This document shows, piece after piece, positions 20,129-30,335 of a stretch of 64,000 bases of DNA; positions within the stretch are counted from its first letter, which is position 1, and every line of letters starts with the position of its first letter. The position numbers and the translations under genes were made by a program. The notes under the pieces are model-generated. The model was not told where the DNA came from, ran no database searches, and worked only from the letters and a program-made list of their open reading frames with translations. This stretch comes from Acidovorax delafieldii. Lineage in GTDB: Bacteria > Pseudomonadota > Gammaproteobacteria > Burkholderiales > Burkholderiaceae_C. The DNA lies in NCBI RefSeq assembly GCF_007993815.1, contig NZ_VJWE01000014.1, positions 62,001 to 126,000 on the forward strand, written 5' to 3'.

Positions 20129-20830
20129 ATGCTTTTGAACCACGGGTTTGCACAGACCCTTCGACAGCCCCTCTACGCCCTGCTGCTGGCCACGCTGATC
20201 GGCGCCCTGCCCCTGTCCGCCAGTGCCAACCCGCCCATGGTTCCGCAGCGCGACGCACAGACCGCCTTTGGCGGTGCACTGCCTGCCCGCGACGCAGCGC
20301 TGCTGGACGCCAGCCTCGCATCCCACATCGAACGCCAACAGCTGCTGAACAGCCAGCACCTGGTGGGCAGCCAACTACGCACGCTGGACTTTTTCCACAA
20401 GACCTTCACCGTACTCCGTGGCGGCAAACGCACGGTGTTCGATGCGGAGCTGCTGGGCACGTGGTGGCCCGAAAGCCGGCGCTGGGCATGGGAGGCCGTT
20501 GAACGCGTTCCCGACCTGAAAGACCCGAAGCGCAAATCGTTCGCCACGGGCAGCGCGCTCACGCGCCTGTATGGGCGCGAGCACAGCATCGACATCCTGC
20601 AGACCGATACCGCGCAGTTGGCGAGCGAAGAGGCTGCCTGGTATCTGTGCGCGTTTGCCGCGCAACTCAACCAGGCCACCGGCGTGCTGGTGAGCATCGG
20701 CAGCGAGCTGGTCGCCGGGGGCCAAGAGGGTCAAAAGGCCGTGGTCAAACGCTACTACCTGCTGTCGCACCCGAAAGTTGCAGAAGCAACGCCCAGTGGC
20801 AACGGCAAGGCCAAAGCACCCGCGCGCTGA
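20129..20830 (+). CDS. Exported hypothetical protein
   Basis: A 233-residue protein I do not recognise. The N-terminus (LYALLLATLIGALPLSASAN) is a typical Sec signal peptide with cleavage near residue 34. The mature part is mixed alpha/beta with FHKTFTVLRGGKRTVFDAELLG, then a Trp-rich patch GTWWPESRRWAWEAVERVP, and ends with a Lys/Ala tail. It has no membrane span after the signal, so it should be periplasmic. It stands alone between the fumarase terminator and murI (155 bases before murI). Base composition is normal for the window. Confidence 0.75.
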   Translation: MLLNHGFAQTLRQPLYALLLATLIGALPLSASANPPMVPQRDAQTAFGGALPARDAALLDASLASHIERQQLLNSQHLVGSQLRTLDFFHKTFTVLRGGKRTVFDAELLGTWWPESRRWAWEAVERVPDLKDPKRKSFATGSALTRLYGREHSIDILQTDTAQLASEEAAWYLCAFAAQLNQATGVLVSIGSELVAGGQEGQKAVVKRYYLLSHPKVAEATPSGNGKAKAPAR

Positions 20831-20984
20831 TCCCTCCGGTTTCTCTTGTGCTCTGCAGCGACGTATGTGGCGGCACAGCACCGGACTCATGGTCAAAATC
20901 CATGGTCTTGTCCCAGCGCAGCGCCCCCGGTGCACACGCTACAGACATACGCTCATTTCCTACAATCCAGCCTTTTGTCCAACC

Positions 20985-21887
20985 ATGGGCTCCCTGATGC
21001 AGTCGGCCTCTTCTCCTATCGGTGTATTTGACAGCGGCGTCGGGGGGCTGAGCGTGCTGCGCGCCCTGTTGGCCGCGATGCCCCACGAGCGCTTCGTGTA
21101 CCTGGCCGACAGCGGCAACGCTCCCTACGGCGAGCGTGGCGACGCCTATGTGGCCGCCCGCACCCATGCCATCACCCAGTACCTGTGCGAGCAGCACCAC
21201 ATCAAGGCCCTGGTGGTGGCGTGTAACACGGCCACTGCGGCTGCCATTCATGAGGTGCGAAGCAGCCACCCGGAGTTGCCCCTCGTGGGGCTGGAGCCGG
21301 CCGTCAAGCCCGCTCTTGCAGTGACAAAAACAGGGCATGTGGGTGTCATCGGCACGCGGGGCACATTGACCAGCGCCAAGTTCGGCAAGCTCATGGCCTC
21401 ACTGGCCGATCAAGCCCACTTTGTAGTGCAGCCCTGCGATGGTCTGGCGCACGCCATCGAGCGCAGCGTGGCCCTGCCACCTGCCGCCCCCGGCAGTCCT
21501 GTCGGTGCCACGGAGACTGGCGCACTGTGCGAACGTTATCTTCAGGCGATGGGCAGTTTTGGTACAGGCCCTGGGCAGATGGACACCCTGGTGCTGGGCT
21601 GCACCCACTACATCTTTGTGGCCCACGAGTTGCGCGCACTGGTGGGGCCTGAGGTCCAGGTCATTGAGACTGGAGAGCCCGTGGCGCGCCAGACGCGGCG
21701 GCTGCTGGAGACCGCAGGTCTGCTCGCTGTGCCCGAGCCATCCAAACCATGCAATCAACCGCCGCCCCTCCAAAGCAACCCATCGGTGCAATTGCTCACC
21801 ACGGGGCCGGTGTCCATGCTGGAGGCAGCAGCCCAGCGGTGGCTGGACCTGCCCCCCAGCCAGTGCCGGAGCGTTTCAGTTCCCTGA
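20985..21887 (+). CDS. murI: Glutamate racemase
   Basis: Makes D-glutamate for peptidoglycan by cofactor-independent racemisation. In this 300-residue protein the catalytic pair is in ALVVACNTAT (Cys80) and LVLGCTHY, with the conserved entry motif IGVFDSGVGGLSVLRAL (Asp16) and DSGNAPYGER. Two starts are possible, 20985 and 20997; I take the first ATG after the long non-family upstream frame. The insertion with a Pro-rich stretch (PEPSKPCNQPPPLQSNP) near residue 250 is longer than in E. coli MurI and is the only oddity. Confidence 0.94.
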   Translation: MGSLMQSASSPIGVFDSGVGGLSVLRALLAAMPHERFVYLADSGNAPYGERGDAYVAARTHAITQYLCEQHHIKALVVACNTATAAAIHEVRSSHPELPLVGLEPAVKPALAVTKTGHVGVIGTRGTLTSAKFGKLMASLADQAHFVVQPCDGLAHAIERSVALPPAAPGSPVGATETGALCERYLQAMGSFGTGPGQMDTLVLGCTHYIFVAHELRALVGPEVQVIETGEPVARQTRRLLETAGLLAVPEPSKPCNQPPPLQSNPSVQLLTTGPVSMLEAAAQRWLDLPPSQCRSVSVP

Positions 21888-21889
21888 TT

Positions 21890-21950
21890 CAGCCTCTATC
21901 TGCTTCTGGCGCATGATCCATATGCGCCAGTCGCTATCATTTATGAAGCA
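21890..21950 (+). repeat. Dispersed ~60 bp repeat, copy D
   Basis: Starts right after the murI stop codon. The inner inverted pair CTGGCGCAT ... ATGCGCCAG (21906-21931) is nearly perfect, and the right end reads CGCTATCATTTATGAAG, matching copy B. It sits between convergent murI and the metallopeptidase gene. Confidence 0.7.
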
Positions 21951-21974
21951 ACTGGGTGTGGCGGCTCTGTGCCG

Positions 21975-22499
21975 TCAGGACGCGTCGCTGCCCCAGAGCC
22001 GGGTGCCTGCCTGCTCCACGTGGGTGAGGTACAGGCGCAGGTCGAACTCGTACTGGTGGTACTGCGGCTCCATGTGGGTGCAGAGCTGGTAGAAGGCTTT
22101 GTCATGGTCCTTCTCGCGCAGGTGGGCCAGCTCATGGACAACGATCATGCGCAGGAACTCTTCGGGCGCCTGCTTGAACATCGCGGCAATGCGAATCTCA
22201 TGCTTGGCCGCCAGCCGGTTGCCCTGCACACGCGACACCGCCGTGTGCAAGCCCAGCGCGTGGCGCACCACGTGGATCTTGTTGTCGAACAGCACCTTGT
22301 TGACCGTGCCCGCATTGCGCAGGTAGCGTGCCTTGAGCTCCTGCGCATAGTCGTAGAGCGCCCTGTCGCTGCGCACGGCGTGCGCCTGCGGATACTTGCG
22401 CTGCAGAACCGCACCGAGCTTTCCCTGTGCCAGCAGATCGCGCGCCTGGTCCTGCAACGAAGCGGGGTAAGAACGCAGATACGGAAGATCAGTGCTCAT
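21975..22499 (-). CDS. YgjP-type (DUF45) zinc metallopeptidase
   Basis: A 174-residue protein of the YgjP/WLM metallopeptidase class. The zinc site is VVHELAHLREKDHDKAFY, with the HExxH motif and the third His six residues on, followed by the conserved QLCTHMEP. No signal or membrane span is seen, so it acts in the cytoplasm. Start taken at the ATG giving MSTDLPYLRSYP; the open frame upstream is unsupported. Substrates of this family are largely unknown. It is followed by a convergent murI and shares direction with the unknown acidic protein upstream. Confidence 0.85.
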   Translation of the reverse strand: MSTDLPYLRSYPASLQDQARDLLAQGKLGAVLQRKYPQAHAVRSDRALYDYAQELKARYLRNAGTVNKVLFDNKIHVVRHALGLHTAVSRVQGNRLAAKHEIRIAAMFKQAPEEFLRMIVVHELAHLREKDHDKAFYQLCTHMEPQYHQYEFDLRLYLTHVEQAGTRLWGSDAS

Positions 22500-22651
22500 A
22501 GGCAACAAGGCAGCGACGCGCAGGGCATGGAGTGGCGCGACCACACAGAGGCATCGAAGCGTTTGGAGAGTTGACCCAATGCATGAGAGATATCGGAGGG
22601 CGATGCGCGGAATGGCGCGCACCACCACTCAGCGCAGCACGCTCACGCAGG

Positions 22652-23284
22652 TCAGTGCAAGTGGCGCGGACGACGGCCACCACCACCGCCGTGACCACCA
22701 CCTGGGCCGCCGGGGCCACGCGGGGGCTTGCCGATCTCCAGGGAGTTCACCAGGGCATCAAAACGCTGACTGAACAGCTTGTCGATCTCTGCGACCACGC
22801 CCCCTAACTCGGCGCCATCAAAGTGGCGCTCCATCATGTTCACCACGTCTTGCACCAGCAGATCACGCTGCACCTGCATGATGGCAGCGGGCGTGGGGCC
22901 GACGAAAAGCATCACAAAGTCATCGCGCGACTCGGCACCCTGCTCTTCTTCGTCTTCATCAAAGTCGGTGTCGTAGAAGGTGACCTCGATGGCCGCGCCT
23001 TGCTCCGCCAGCTCATTGAGGCTCATGCACATCTCGTCGAGCGACTGGCGGAAATCCTCGTCACCCCGTACCGTCCAGCACATCTGCAGCAAGTGCTCCT
23101 GCGCGTCGTACTTGATACCAGGTTCTTCCTCATAGGCACTGGCCGCGCCATCGGCCAGCGAACGGGCTCCAGCGTACTTCCACAGGGGTTTGAGCGCCTC
23201 CTGGAGCTGGTCAAAACTGACATCAGCGCGCAAGAGAACCTGTCCGTGGACGTGGATTTCGAAGGGAGCGTTGTAACTTGACAT
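22652..23284 (-). CDS. Hypothetical acidic protein with Gly/His-rich tail
   Basis: A 210-residue soluble protein I cannot assign to a named function. The N-terminus FEIHVHGQVLLRADVSFDQLQEAL looks like a beta-rich domain, the centre is strongly acidic (TDFDEDEEEQGAESRDD, residues about 102-118), then LFVGPTPAAIMQVQRDLLVQDVV, and the end is a Gly/His/Arg tail (GGGHGGGGGRRPRHLH) that could bind metal. It starts 13 bases upstream of the tRNA-Leu 3' end on the same strand, so it may be transcribed with the tRNAs. It resembles conserved betaproteobacterial proteins of unknown function. Confidence 0.8.
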   Translation of the reverse strand: MSSYNAPFEIHVHGQVLLRADVSFDQLQEALKPLWKYAGARSLADGAASAYEEEPGIKYDAQEHLLQMCWTVRGDEDFRQSLDEMCMSLNELAEQGAAIEVTFYDTDFDEDEEEQGAESRDDFVMLFVGPTPAAIMQVQRDLLVQDVVNMMERHFDGAELGGVVAEIDKLFSQRFDALVNSLEIGKPPRGPGGPGGGHGGGGGRRPRHLH

Positions 23285-23297
23285 GATTGAATCGTAG

Positions 23298-23390
23298 TGG
23301 TGCCCCGAGCCGGGGTCGAACCGGCACGCCCCTTTTCAGGAAAGCGGCGGATTTTAAGTCCGCAGTGTCTACCAATTTCACCATCGGGGC
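23298..23390 (-). tRNA. tRNA-Leu (TAA)
   Basis: Minus-strand cloverleaf of 93 bases including an encoded CCA. The acceptor arms GCCCCGA/TCGGGGC pair fully, the anticodon loop is CTTAAAA with TAA, a long class II variable arm is present, and the T arm reads CCGGTTCGACCCCGG. Confidence 0.96.
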
Positions 23391-23504
23391 GCCGGCTGCT
23401 GAGCGCATACCTGCGTTGCAGCGTAACCCGGGCAGCGCGTGCGCGCAATGCCCTGTCGCATCTCTGGTCGGGGCCGCAGTTTGACAACAGCACGCGCCGT
23501 ACCA

Positions 23505-23537
23505 CCAAGAAAAAAGGGAAGCCTAAGCTTCCCTTTT
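23505..23537 (-). terminator. Hairpin terminator after tRNA-Gly (first copy)
   Basis: AAAAGGGAAGC (23512-23522) pairs with GCTTCCCTTTT (23527-23537) over a CTAA loop. On the minus strand the stem is followed by TTTTTCTTGG. It lies 6 bases beyond the CCA end of tRNA-Gly and likely ends the tRNA transcript. Confidence 0.75.
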
Positions 23538-23543
23538 CAAATA

Positions 23544-23619
23544 TGGAGCGGGAAAAGAGTCTCGAACTCTCGACCTCAACCTTGGCAAGGTTGCGCTCTA
23601 CCAACTGAGCTATTCCCGC
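23544..23619 (-). tRNA. tRNA-Gly (GCC), copy 1
   Basis: A 76-base tRNA with encoded CCA, acceptor GCGGGAA/TTCCCGC, D arm AGCTCAGTTGGTAGAGC, anticodon GCC in CCTTGCCAAGG and T arm GAGAGTTCGAGACTC. It is identical to the copy at 23933-24008. Confidence 0.96.
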
Positions 23620-23800
23620 ATTTTCTGATTTCCCTAACGTTTCCGTTAGTGCTTATCAGCAAGCCTCAAATTATATAACTATTTTTGGCCGTATTCGATT
23701 GCGAGCCAAAAAATTTCCATCCAACTACCATCCATCGACACGATCTCTGCGAGCGTCTCGGCCCAGAGGCTTTCATCGCTTCACTGCGGCAGACCATATC

Positions 23801-23874
23801 TGGAGGCGCGGTCCGGAGTCGAACCGGACTAACCGGATTTGCAATCCGGGGCATAACCGCTTTGCTACCGCGCC
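23801..23874 (-). tRNA. tRNA-Cys (GCA)
   Basis: A 74-base tRNA with encoded CCA. The acceptor GGCGCGG/CCGCGCC, anticodon GCA in GGATTGCAAATCC and T arm GTCCGGTTCGACTCCGGAC all pair well. It lies between the two identical tRNA-Gly genes. Confidence 0.96.
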
Positions 23875-23895
23875 AGGAACTCTCATTCCTCTGAC

Positions 23896-23924
23896 AAAAA
23901 AGGGAAGCGACTGCTTCCCTTTTT
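23896..23924 (-). terminator. Hairpin after second tRNA-Gly, same sequence type
   Basis: AAAAAGGGAAGC (23897-23908) pairs with GCTTCCCTTTTT (23913-23924) over a GACT loop. The stem is the same as that after the other tRNA-Gly, so gene and hairpin appear to have been duplicated together. It may end transcription partly or serve as a processing site, since tRNA-Cys follows on the same strand. Confidence 0.65.
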
Positions 23925-23932
23925 GTGGAAAT

Positions 23933-24008
23933 TGGAGCGGGAAAAGAGTCTCGAACTCTCGACCTCAACCTTGGCAAGGTTGCGCTCTACCAACTGAGCT
24001 ATTCCCGC
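23933..24008 (-). tRNA. tRNA-Gly (GCC), copy 2
   Basis: A 76-base tRNA identical over its length to the one at 23544-23619, with the same anticodon GCC and encoded CCA. It is first in the leftward order Gly-Cys-Gly-Leu. Confidence 0.96.
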
Positions 24009-24093
24009 ATTTACCGAAGCCTTACATTGTACAACGTTTGCTGCGATGGAGTGAATTGTAGCGCATTTTTTGGGAGTTCCCAAAAAAATTGCG

Positions 24094-26532
24094 TCAATGT
24101 TTCAATCCATCGGCCGTGGCGGACGACACCGCTGCCTTGTCCGTCGACACAGGCACCGCAGCAGCCACTGCAACCTCTTCATCCGTCAGCGGCACGGGTT
24201 TGCTCTCCAAAGCAACTTCCAGCACCTTGTCGATCCACCGCACGGGCACGATCTCCAGGCCGCTCTTCACGTTGTCCGGAATCTCGGCGAGGTCCTTCAC
24301 GTTCTCTTCAGGGATCAGCACGGTCTTGATGCCACCGCGCAATGCGGCCAGCAGCTTTTCCTTGAGGCCACCAATGGCCGTCACCTCGCCACGCAGCGTG
24401 ATCTCGCCTGTCATGGCCACATCGCCGCGCACAGGGATACCCGTGAGCGCAGAAACAAACGCGGTAGTCATCGCAGCCCCCGCGCTGGGGCCGTCCTTGG
24501 GGGTGGCACCGTCTGGCACGTGAATGTGGATGTCGCGCTTTTCGAAGGTTTCATCCTTGATACCCAGCATGCGCGCGCGGCTGCGTACCACCGTACGGGC
24601 AGCCTCCACGGATTCCTTCATCACATCACCCAGCGAACCCGTGCGCGTAATCACACCCTTGCCCGGCATGATGGCCGCCTCGATGGTCAACAGATCTCCA
24701 CCCACCTCGGTCCAGGCCAGGCCCACCACCTGCCCCACCTGGTTTTGCAGCTCCGCACGGCCATAGGTGTACTTGCGCACGCCCAAAAAGTCCGGCAGAT
24801 TGTCAGCCGTGACCACCACCTGCGGCTCCAGTTTCTTGAGCTGCAGGCCCTTGACCACCTTGCGGCAAATCTTGGACAGCTCGCGCTCGAGCGAACGCAC
24901 ACCCGCTTCACGGGTGTAGTAACGCACCATGTCGCGCACTGCAGGCTCGGTGATGAGCAGTTCTTCGTCCTTCACGCCATTGTTCTTGAGCTGCTTGGGC
25001 AGCAAGTACTTCATGGCGATGCTGGTTTTCTCGTCTTCGGTGTAGCCCGACAGGCGAATCACCTCCATGCGGTCGAGCAATGCAGGCGGGATGTTCATCG
25101 AATTCGATGTGGCGACGAACATCACATCGCTCAGGTCGAAGTCCACCTCGACGTAGTGGTCGCCAAAGGTGTGGTTCTGCTCAGGGTCCAGCACCTCCAA
25201 CAGAGCGCTCGACGGATCGCCCCGGAAGTCAGTACCCAGCTTGTCGATCTCGTCCAGCAGGAACAGCGGATTGCGCGTGCCCACCTTGGACAGGCTCTGC
25301 AGCACCTTGCCCGGCAGCGCACCGATGTAGGTGCGGCGATGCCCGCGGATCTCGGCCTCGTCGCGCATGCCGCCCAGGGCCATGCGCACGTACTTGCGGC
25401 CGGTGGCCTTGGCGATCGATTGCCCCAGCGAGGTCTTGCCCACGCCAGGAGGGCCCACCAGGCACAGGATGGGCGCTTTCACCTTGTCCACGCGCTGCTG
25501 TACCGCGAGGTATTCAAGGATGCGGTCCTTGACCTTGTCGAGGCCGTAATGGTCTTCGTTGAGGACGCCCTCGGCATTCACGAGGTCGTGCTTGATCTTG
25601 GTCTTCTTGCTCCAAGGCAGCGCGGTGAGCACGTCGATGTAGTTGCGCACCACCGTCGCCTCAGCCGACATGGGCGACATCAGCTTGAGCTTCTTGAGTT
25701 CGGCGTCAGCCTTCTTGCGTGCCTCGGCCGGCATCTTGGCGAGCTTGATCTTTTTCTCGATCTCCTCGATGTCGGCGCCTTCGTCGCCCTCACCCAGTTC
25801 CTTCTGGATGGCCTTGACTTGCTCGTTCAGATAGAAGTCGCGCTGGTTCTTCTCCATCTGGCGCTTCACGCGGCCACGGATCTTTTTGTCGACGTTCAGG
25901 ATGTCCACTTCGCGATCGAGCTGCTCGAACAGGTTTTCGAGGCGCGCCTTTACATCCGAAAGATCCAGCACCACCTGCTTGTTCTCGAGCTTGAGAGGCA
26001 GGTGTGCAGCAATGGTGTCTGCCAGTCGACCTGGATCGTCAATGCTGGAGATGGAAGTCAGGATCTCGGGCGGGATCTTCTTGTTGAGTTTGACGTACTG
26101 GTCAAACTGCTGCATCACTGCGCGACGCAGGGCCTCGATTTCGCTGGGCTTATTGGCGTCGGGGGTTGCCTCCACCGGTGTCACGGTGGCCATGAAATGC
26201 GTTTCGGCATCTTCAATGGAAGCCACCAGAGCACGCTGCTGGCCTTCCACCAGCACCTTCACGGTGCCGTCGGGCAGCTTGAGCATCTGCAAGATGGTGG
26301 AGACACAGCCCACATCGAACATGTCAGCCACCGAGGGCTCATCCTTGGCGGCAGCTTTTTGGGCCACCAGCATGATGCGGCGATCAGCCTCCATGGCCAT
26401 CTCAAGGGCCTTGATGCTCTTGGGGCGGCCCACGAATAGCGGGATCACCATGTGAGGGAACACCACCACATCGCGCAAAGGCAACAGCGGCAGGTCAATA
26501 GGGGTGGCTGGCAGGGGGGTATGTCCGGACAT
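24094..26532 (-). CDS. lon: ATP-dependent Lon protease (LonA)
   Basis: Degrades misfolded and regulatory proteins as a homohexamer in the cytoplasm. The 812 residues (E. coli 784) show the N-terminal LON domain ([23 protein letters not shown]), a coiled region, the AAA+ domain with Walker [10 protein letters not shown] and Walker [10 protein letters not shown], and the protease domain with the catalytic Ser in [10 protein letters not shown] and Lys in [11 protein letters not shown]. The ATG at 26532 is preceded by GAGGATTTCC and gives MSGHTPLPA; the longer frame is not needed. The C-terminus is extended by an Ala/Val/Asp tail. It lies 126 bases after clpX. An A/T-extended hairpin (24066-24087) follows the gene without a T tract on the right side. 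Confidence 0.96.
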   Translation of the reverse strand: MSGHTPLPATPIDLPLLPLRDVVVFPHMVIPLFVGRPKSIKALEMAMEADRRIMLVAQKAAAKDEPSVADMFDVGCVSTILQMLKLPDGTVKVLVEGQQRALVASIEDAETHFMATVTPVEATPDANKPSEIEALRRAVMQQFDQYVKLNKKIPPEILTSISSIDDPGRLADTIAAHLPLKLENKQVVLDLSDVKARLENLFEQLDREVDILNVDKKIRGRVKRQMEKNQRDFYLNEQVKAIQKELGEGDEGADIEEIEKKIKLAKMPAEARKKADAELKKLKLMSPMSAEATVVRNYIDVLTALPWSKKTKIKHDLVNAEGVLNEDHYGLDKVKDRILEYLAVQQRVDKVKAPILCLVGPPGVGKTSLGQSIAKATGRKYVRMALGGMRDEAEIRGHRRTYIGALPGKVLQSLSKVGTRNPLFLLDEIDKLGTDFRGDPSSALLEVLDPEQNHTFGDHYVEVDFDLSDVMFVATSNSMNIPPALLDRMEVIRLSGYTEDEKTSIAMKYLLPKQLKNNGVKDEELLITEPAVRDMVRYYTREAGVRSLERELSKICRKVVKGLQLKKLEPQVVVTADNLPDFLGVRKYTYGRAELQNQVGQVVGLAWTEVGGDLLTIEAAIMPGKGVITRTGSLGDVMKESVEAARTVVRSRARMLGIKDETFEKRDIHIHVPDGATPKDGPSAGAAMTTAFVSALTGIPVRGDVAMTGEITLRGEVTAIGGLKEKLLAALRGGIKTVLIPEENVKDLAEIPDNVKSGLEIVPVRWIDKVLEVALESKPVPLTDEEVAVAAAVPVSTDKAAVSSATADGLKH

Positions 26533-26581
26533 GGAAATCCTCAAAGTGCTCTGTGGAAGTGGGTCCACATGTGGGGATTTT

Positions 26582-26617
26582 CAACCCTTGCACGCAGCCG
26601 TACTGGCGCAAGGGTTG
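26582..26617 (-). other. Stem-loop between clpX and lon
   Basis: CAACCCTTGC (26582-26591) and GCAAGGGTTG (26608-26617) are perfect 10-base inverted repeats around a 16-base loop. No T tract follows on the minus strand, so it is more likely an RNA-stability or partial-termination element within the clpX-lon transcript, or part of the lon leader. Confidence 0.5.
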
Positions 26618-26658
26618 ATGGTTCAAAGGGCGACAACATGGCGCCCGCTCCGGTCTTC

Positions 26659-27924
<1,266 letters not shown>

Positions 27925-27970
27925 GGGGGCAATGCCTTGCTTGTTTCGGAAAGTTGTCGGGATGATAACC

Positions 27971-28008
27971 AAATAAAAAACGGCGTCTTCCCCTCGGGAA
28001 AACGCCGC
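27971..28008 (-). terminator. Terminator/attenuator between clpP and clpX
   Basis: CGGCGT (27981-27986) pairs with ACGCCG (28002-28007), with inner TTCCC/GGGAA pairs continuing the stem. On the minus strand the stem is followed by TTTTTTATTT. It is correctly placed to end part of the tig-clpP transcript before clpX. Confidence 0.75.
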
Positions 28009-28026
28009 TTCGTCGCCCTCGGGCGA

Positions 28027-28635
28027 TCAGGCGCGTTGGCTGATCACTTGATCGACCAAACCATAGTCCTTGGCCTCGTCGGCCGAGAGAAAATAGTCAC
28101 GCTCGGTGTCTCGCTGGATCTTCTCCAGCGGCTGTCCGGTGCGCTCAGCAAGGATCTTGTTGAGCTGCTCGCGGGTCTTGAGGATCTCGCGGGCGTGGAT
28201 CTCGATCTCGGTGGCTTGGCCCTGCATGCCGCCCAATGGCTGATGGATCATGACCTTGGAATTGGGCAGCGCAAAACGCTTGCCCTTGGCGCCCGCCGCC
28301 AACAGGAACGCACCCATGCTGGCCGCCATGCCCGTGCAAAGGGTCGAGACATCGGGCTTGATGAAGTTCATGGTGTCAAAAATCGCCATACCGGCGCTCA
28401 CCGAACCACCGGGCGAGTTGATGTAGAACGAGATGTCCTTGTCCGGGTTTTCACTTTCCAGGAACAGCAGCTGTGCCACCACCAGGTTGGCGGTCTGGTC
28501 ATTGACCGGGCCCACCAGAAAAATCACGCGCTCCTTGAGCAGGCGCGAGTAGATGTCATAGGACCGTTCGCCACGGCCCGACTGCTCGATGACCATGGGG
28601 ACCATGCCCAGGCCTTGTGTTTCCAATGCGCTCAT
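28027..28635 (-). CDS. clpP: ClpP serine protease subunit
   Basis: Tetradecameric peptidase that works with ClpX (and ClpA). The 202 residues have the catalytic triad Ser106 in [10 protein letters not shown], His131 in VMIHQPLGG and Asp180 in [12 protein letters not shown]. The N-terminal [25 protein letters not shown] is the usual propeptide and axial-loop region. The ATG is preceded by CTGGAGAAATAC. It lies 134 bases after tig and upstream of clpX, the conserved tig-clpP-clpX-lon order of proteobacteria. Confidence 0.97.
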   Translation of the reverse strand: MSALETQGLGMVPMVIEQSGRGERSYDIYSRLLKERVIFLVGPVNDQTANLVVAQLLFLESENPDKDISFYINSPGGSVSAGMAIFDTMNFIKPDVSTLCTGMAASMGAFLLAAGAKGKRFALPNSKVMIHQPLGGMQGQATEIEIHAREILKTREQLNKILAERTGQPLEKIQRDTERDYFLSADEAKDYGLVDQVISQRA

Positions 28636-28677
28636 GTATTTCTCCAGTCAAGCAGGTACTGTACCCAGAAATGAATT

Positions 28678-28705
28678 GGGGCTTGTGCACGAAAGCACAA
28701 GCCCC
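28678..28705 (-). other. Perfect stem-loop between tig and clpP
   Basis: GGGGCTTGTGC (28678-28688) and GCACAAGCCCC (28695-28705) form an 11-bp perfect stem with a six-base loop. The following minus-strand bases (AATTCATTTC) are not a T tract. It could stabilise the tig mRNA end while letting transcription continue into clpP. Confidence 0.6.
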
Positions 28706-28769
28706 TGGTGTGTCTTGACAACCAGAACCAGGCAGTTGCACGAGGCAGGCCACCCGGCCCGAGGGCCTA

Positions 28770-30083
28770 TCAGCCCTGCTGCGCCATCAGGTCGTCGAAG
28801 GAAATGGCCTTTTCGACCACCTTGGCCTTGGACAGCACGAATTCGGTCACGTTGTTTTCGATGACAACGGCTTCGACTTCGGCCAGGCGCTGGCGGTCGC
28901 CGAAGTACCAACGCACCACGTCTTCGGGCTTCTCGTAGCTGGCGGCCAGCTCGTCGATGTGGGCCTTGAGCTGCTCGGGCTTGGCCTGCAGCTCATTGGC
29001 GCGCACCAGCTCGGCCAGCACCAAGCCCAGGCGCACACGGCGCTCTGCCTGGGGACGGAACACATCTTCAGGGATCTCGGCATTGTCGGCGTCCTTGATG
29101 CCGCGTTGCTTGAGTTCAGCGCGGGCACCTTCCATCAGGCGGGCGATTTCAGCCTGGATGCTGGAATTGGGCAGATCCAACTCGGCCTTGGACACCAGGG
29201 CGTCCATCACGGCAGCCTTGTTGCGAGCCAGCAAGCGGAACTTGACTTCGCGCTCCAGGTTCTTCTTGATGTCGGCGCGCAGGCCATCGACGGAACCGTC
29301 GGCAATGCCCAGCGACTTGGCCAGAGCGTCATTCACTTCGGGCAGGTGGGCCGCTTCGATCTTCTTGATGGTCACCAGGAAGTCGGCGGTTTTGCCAGCG
29401 ACGTCCTTGCCGTGGTATTCGGCAGGGAACGCCAAGGGGAAAGTCTTGCTTTCGCCGGACTTCATGCCACGCACCGCGTCTTCGAACTCCTTGAGCATCT
29501 GGCCTTCGCCAACCAGGAACTGGAAGTCTTCGGCCTTGCCGCCGTCAAAGGGTTCGCCGTCGATCTTGCCTTCGAAGTCCACGGTCACGCGGTCACCGTC
29601 TTGGGCAGCGGCGTCAATGGCGCGCTGGGCGAAGCTGCGGCGCTGCTTGCGCAGGATGTCGATGGTCTTGTCGATGGCGCTGTCGGTCACTTCGGACGAC
29701 AGTTTTTCAACTTCGGCGTCCGACAGGTCAGCGATCTTGACTTCGGGGAACACTTCGAAGATGGCGTCAAAAGTCACCTGGCCTTCGGGAGCGCCTTCCT
29801 TTTCAGTGATGCGGGGCTGGCCAGCAACACGCAGGTTGGCTTCATTCGCAGCCACAGCAAAGGCCTCACCCACCTTGTCGTTCAGCACTTCGTACTGCAC
29901 CGAGTAGCCATAACGCTGGGCCACCACGTTCATGGGCACCTTGCCGGGACGGAAACCGTCCATCTTGACCGTGCGGGCCAGGCGCTTGAGGCGCGTGTCC
30001 ACTTCGGACTGGATCAGGGTGACGGGCACGCTCAGCGTGATCTTGCGCTCGAGCTTCTCAAGGGTTTCAACAGTAACGGCCAT
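28770..30083 (-). CDS. tig: Trigger factor chaperone
   Basis: Ribosome-bound peptidyl-prolyl isomerase and folding chaperone for nascent chains. The 437 residues (E. coli 432) have the ribosome-docking signature [10 protein letters not shown] near residue 41, the FKBP-like domain with [20 protein letters not shown] and the FxxxxF-type cavity, and a C-terminal helical chaperone domain. The start is the ATG giving [14 protein letters not shown], the normal family N-terminus. It is the first gene of the proteostasis block and lies 75 bases downstream of a tRNA-Leu on the same strand. Confidence 0.97.
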   Translation of the reverse strand: MAVTVETLEKLERKITLSVPVTLIQSEVDTRLKRLARTVKMDGFRPGKVPMNVVAQRYGYSVQYEVLNDKVGEAFAVAANEANLRVAGQPRITEKEGAPEGQVTFDAIFEVFPEVKIADLSDAEVEKLSSEVTDSAIDKTIDILRKQRRSFAQRAIDAAAQDGDRVTVDFEGKIDGEPFDGGKAEDFQFLVGEGQMLKEFEDAVRGMKSGESKTFPLAFPAEYHGKDVAGKTADFLVTIKKIEAAHLPEVNDALAKSLGIADGSVDGLRADIKKNLEREVKFRLLARNKAAVMDALVSKAELDLPNSSIQAEIARLMEGARAELKQRGIKDADNAEIPEDVFRPQAERRVRLGLVLAELVRANELQAKPEQLKAHIDELAASYEKPEDVVRWYFGDRQRLAEVEAVVIENNVTEFVLSKAKVVEKAISFDDLMAQQG

Positions 30084-30158
30084 GGCTATTCCTCTTATGA
30101 ATGTGGATCGTGCTGGCTGCAGCGCAGCAGCGCCGTGTTCCGCAAAGTCTCACATGGG

Positions 30159-30245
30159 TGGTGCGCGGGGGGGGACTCGAACCCCCACACCATTGCTGGC
30201 GTCAGGACCTAAACCTGGTGCGTCTACCAATTTCGCCACCCGCGC
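30159..30245 (-). tRNA. tRNA-Leu (TAG)
   Basis: An 87-base tRNA with encoded CCA. The acceptor GCGCGGG/CCCGCGC, anticodon TAG in CAGGTTTAGGTCCTG, a variable arm with GACGCCAGCAATGGTGTG and T arm GGGGGTTCGAGTCCCCC mark a class II leucine tRNA. It lies just upstream of tig and just downstream of the efflux-operon terminator, all on the same strand. Confidence 0.95.
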
Positions 30246-30248
30246 GGT

Positions 30249-30286
30249 TCTACAAACAAACAGGCGGCAACCTCAGCTGCCGCCTG
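30249..30286 (-). terminator. Terminator of the RND efflux operon
   Basis: CAGGCGGCA (30261-30269) pairs with TGCCGCCTG (30278-30286). On the minus strand the stem is followed by TTTGTTTGT, an interrupted T tract. It is 50 bases beyond the pump gene stop and 15 bases before the tRNA-Leu 5' end. Confidence 0.7.
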
Positions 30287-30335
30287 TGTGAAATCGGTCA
30301 ACCTTCTATTTTACCTGATGCGGACGCCCTGTCGG

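Noticed and set aside
24066-24087. Hairpin TTTTTTGGG/CCCAAAAAA as lon terminator
   Set aside because: Read in the lon direction the stem is followed by A, not T, and the G+C part is only three pairs; not a convincing intrinsic terminator.
24070-26439. Large rightward frame opposite lon (and similar ones opposite clpX, tig, acs and the RND pump)
   Set aside because: His/Gln/Val-rich composition typical of antisense frames in G+C-rich genes; the other strand codes well-known proteins.
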